Shown here one piece after another: positions 60,819 to 64,000 of a stretch of DNA of 64,000 bases. The stretch is from Pegea sp. RAD2-039 (taxonomy: Eukaryota > Chordata > Thaliacea > Salpida > Salpidae), in assembly GCA_034620365.1 (NCBI GenBank), contig JAQGEQ010000382.1, positions 62,001-126,000 on the forward strand, given 5' to 3'. The position numbers and the translations under genes were made by a program. The notes beneath the pieces are model-generated. The model was not told where the DNA came from and searched no databases. It was given only the letters and a program-made list of their open reading frames with translations. How positions within the stretch are numbered: the first letter of the stretch is position 1; each line of letters begins with the position of its first letter.

Positions 60819-63800
60819 TTAACAAACAACATTTTCTTCCCAATCACAAAATCCTTTATCAGAATCAAATAATGTTCCCTCAGGACAAGTTCGTGTAAAC
60901 AAAGTTCCTGAAATTTTGAAAGTTTTCACTTAATGGTTGAACTTTGAATATTTTTATCTCACTTAAAAATCAGTTAAAAAACATTAAATTCGAAAATTAA
61001 AATCAACTAAATAATGTTTTGTATGAAATTAAAATTATTGATAAACTAAATATTCATCCCTTTCAACAACTAGAAGCAATTTTATAAAGTTTGATAAACA
61101 ACAACTAACCTGCAGCACACTGTTGGAATGAATCACATTTGTTTGGTACTTTTACTGGGTCAGTACTCTTTGGTCTACCAGTAGAATCAACACACATTGT
61201 ATCTACAGCATAATGTCGTTATAAATGATCGTTGTCAAAGTAATCAAACTATTTCAACTAACCAAAGAAGTAAACAGCACGAGTGTTTGTACAACATCCG
61301 GGAACGTTATAGGGCCAATCACAACTTTTCAAAATTGGGTTGAACACAAGACCAGATGGACATGACATGGTATACAAAATACCTGATACAATAAAATTAT
61401 CAAATTTACAGGCAAAAGTTTTGAAAGAAGAAATGAAGCATACCTGCTCCACATTGATAGAAATGTTCACAATCGCCTCGTTTCTCAAATGGTTCAGTAC
61501 TTATTGGTTTTCCATTTCTGTCTACGCATGGTCCATCTGAAAAGTAAACGTAAAGAAATAAGTAATTGTTTAACAGGAAAAATATCAACGATTATTATTA
61601 CATTTTAGCTCCTTGTAACTAACTTTTATTGTTACAACAGCTTTGATAAAGTACTTGAAATAAATGTTTTATTTAGTATATATTTATATTATTGTAACTG
61701 ACTTGAATACAACAAGTATAAGAATATTTGAATATCTAATTGTAGGATTGTAATTGTAGCTGAAATTAATTGTAAGTTAAAAAACAGCTTAATTGTTTAA
61801 ATAACAGTCAACATCTTTTTAAACATTATTTAACTTATTTAAAATTGTTTTTGAAACTTTAAAAGGTTAACTGTTAATTCGAGCTTACCTGGTTGACGGT
61901 TACATTCTTTGCCAACATATTCACAACCACAAACTTCAAAAGCACATTGACATTCATTTGTATCAGGATTAAAAGCTTGACCGTTTGGACAAGGAAAAGC
62001 CACCAAATCACCTGATTAATAGAAATGTTAATTTGTCAAAGTGTCTCAATGTTCATCTTATACAGGAGTTACAATTCAATGTATTAGTGCAAAAACCTAC
62101 TCACCACAAGCACATTGGTAGAAATGCGTGCAGTTGTTTGGAATAGGGAAAGGACCTGAATTGATTGGTCGCCCACAATCATCTTGACAATCAATATCTG
62201 AACAATTTAAAAGTAAATTATTTGTTTGAAGTTTTTGAAGAAAATATTAAGTTTTTTAAAAGGTTTACTGACGGCAACCAGGGTTTGGTGTGACATAACA
62301 CCCAGGAACATTAAATGGATCATCACAAAGACCAATTTCAGGATTAAAAGCTTGTCCTTCAGGACATGACTCTGTAATCAGTTTTCCTAGAAGTCAACAA
62401 ATTATTAATTTAGATATTCAGTTGTATGATAGAATTATTTATTAGTTTACCAGCACAGCAAATTGTATAGTGTTTGCAATCTCCAGTTCCTTGTGGTCCT
62501 CTACTGATTGGTCTTCCACAGTCATCAACACAACAAGGATCTACAAAGTCACATCATGAATTTAGCAAAAGAAGATTGAAAAGATGAAGATTTCCGATTA
62601 AAGTTTATTAATATTTTACCGTAATGTGGGGGACATTCATAACAACCAGGGACATTATAAGCATGATCACAATGTCCTGTTTCAGGATTGAATGCAAGAC
62701 CATCATCACATTCACTTATGATAAGTTTTCCTGCAAATAAGTATTTTTCTAAGCAAAATTAACTTTGAGCTTCAATTAACCTCCACAGCATGTTTTGAAA
62801 TGTTTACAGTCACCAGGAATTGCTTGTGGATCTCCACTAATTGGTCTACCACATTCATCGACACAGCAAGGATCTTTTAAATAAATTTATTTGATTTGAA
62901 CTACTTTTGTAATTACTCAATCTATGTTTACCATAATGTCCTGGACAGCTTGGTGTACAACAACCATCAACATTGTAGTCAAAATCACATAAAGCTGTAA
63001 TTGGATTGTAAGCTAAGCCATCTCCACATTCCACAACTTTCTTATATCCTTCAAAGCAAAAATAATGTTTTAGTAAATTTCACAAATAAATACAATTAAT
63101 TTTGATAAAATCGTTTAAATTTTATGCTTATGTATATCATGTTACCTCCACAACATTCAATGTAAAAGCTACAATTTCCTTTGATTGGATATCTTCCAGA
63201 TGGTATAGGATTACCGCAGTCATCAAGACATTCTGGATCTAATGTAAAAATTGATAATTTTGTTCACTTCAATTCAGGTAGTAAAATAACTAACCATAAC
63301 ATGGTATATCACAACTGTCATCATAACATCCTTCAACGTAATGAGCAGGAACACACACGCGAGTATCAGGATTGAAAGCATAACCTTTTGGACATTCTTT
63401 TTCAATCAATTCACCTGGACAATTTAGAAAATCAATATTTTTGTACTTTTAAAATACTTTATTTAGTCACAGAAAGATTATTTACCACAAGTACAGATAT
63501 AATACGAGCAGCTGTCAGGTTTAGGAAATGGGCCAGTTGAAATTGGTTTTCCACATTCAGTGTGACAAGGGTCTGTTTCAAATGCACAATTGGTTTATTT
63601 TAGTTAGTCATAATTAAGATAATTTGTAAATAAAACAACTAAAAAGTGTATTTTGATGATATTAAACAAAGGTTATTTAAAAGTAAAAAGAATTTATACC
63701 ACATGTCGGAATGCAACATCCACAGACGTTATAAGAATGATCACATTGATGTGTATCAGGATTATATGAATGATCAGGTTGACAAGACATTCGTTGAAGT

Positions 63801-64000
63801 TTACCTGTGGAAACAACAAAATGATTCTAATACTAATATTTCAAAAACAAAAGAAGTTATGATTTGATTATTTCATAGAAATATATTTAAATGTTTTCGG
63901 TAAATGTCTCACCGCATGAGCATTGAAGATAATCATTGCAATCTCCAGGAATAGGGAAAGTGATGTTGCTGAGAGGTCTTCCACAATCATCAACACATTC
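60819..64000 (-). CDS. Multi-domain chitin-binding (CBM14/peritrophin-A) protein, 3' part
   Basis: Extracellular chitin-binding matrix protein; its 5' part lies beyond the window. Sixteen exons, in coding order: 63913->64000 (cut), 63700-63804, 63486-63572, 63295-63414, 63146-63238, 62932-63048, 62781-62873, 62620-62730, 62451-62540, 62273-62386, 62105-62197, 61889-62011, 61444-61536, 61263-61382, 61110-61202, 60819-60907. They encode eight CBM14 domains. Each has the pattern C-x-D-x-C-G-[RK]-P-I, then D-C-x-x-[FY]-x-x-C-x-[CA]-G, C-P-x-G-x-x-[FY]-[ND]-P-x-T, C-D, and Y-N-V-x-G-C. Every domain is split by an intron right after the central Cys-x-Gly, and all 15 introns are phase 1. Several domains have an extra Cys pair (DPCCVDDCGRPIS), a subclass difference from simple insect peritrophins. 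The protein ends in Cys, with no membrane anchor. Five donors have T or C at +3. Peritrophic, cuticle, shell or test matrix are all possible locations. Confidence 0.9.

Overview
The window is nuclear DNA of an invertebrate animal. The reasons are multi-exon genes with GT-AG introns (many only 46-58 bases long), a KAT6-type histone acetyltransferase, an erlin, a group XII phospholipase A2, fibronectin type II domains, a chain of chitin-binding domains, LINE and Tigger/pogo relics and very AT-rich spacers. I cannot name the phylum. Fibronectin type II domains together with chitin-binding domains, and splice acceptors sitting just before most start codons (possible spliced-leader use), would suit several marine lineages.

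Layout. 0-3.7 kb is AT-rich spacer with a 5'-truncated LINE tail. 3.8-16.5 kb is a complete KAT6 (MOZ/MORF/Enok) gene in 24 coding exons (2011 codons plus stop by my splicing), with 14-bp minisatellites in two introns and a CpG-rich island in a third. 20.1-21.9 kb is an unrecognised 366-aa coiled-coil protein. 22.6-25.3 kb holds two minus-strand genes only 108 bases apart, group XII PLA2 then erlin. 26.7-27.6 kb is a decayed Tigger transposon. 28.7-36.9 kb holds a LINE fragment, a copied erlin exon with a nonsense change, and a 5.3 kb array of a 99-bp unit, bracketed by a ~190-bp direct repeat. 38.2-42.1 kb is a 1.72 kb tandem repeat (2.2 copies). 44.1-45.2 kb is minisatellite. 45.9-47.5 kb has two closely spaced plus-strand genes (an orphan 153-codon ORF and a two-domain fibronectin type II protein). 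48.6-49.3 kb is a LINE relic. 52.6-54.2 kb is an orphan 490-aa disordered protein. 54.8-60.4 kb appears to hold a minus-strand gene of short exons whose last intron is filled by a 4.4 kb array of a 13-bp unit. 60.8 kb to the window end is the 3' part of a minus-strand gene with eight chitin-binding (CBM14/peritrophin-A) domains, cut by the window edge.

The genes do not form one pathway. The points most worth following are genome-level: a pyrimidine at intron position +3 in 21 of 56 reconstructed introns; splice acceptors within 3-40 bases of nearly every start codon; a repeat family in inverted orientation on both sides of a ~10 kb gene block; a 99-bp array open in both directions for over 1,380 codons; and strong excess of the octamer TGACGTCA. 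All splice structures were built by eye from frame continuity and homology and are not transcript-verified.
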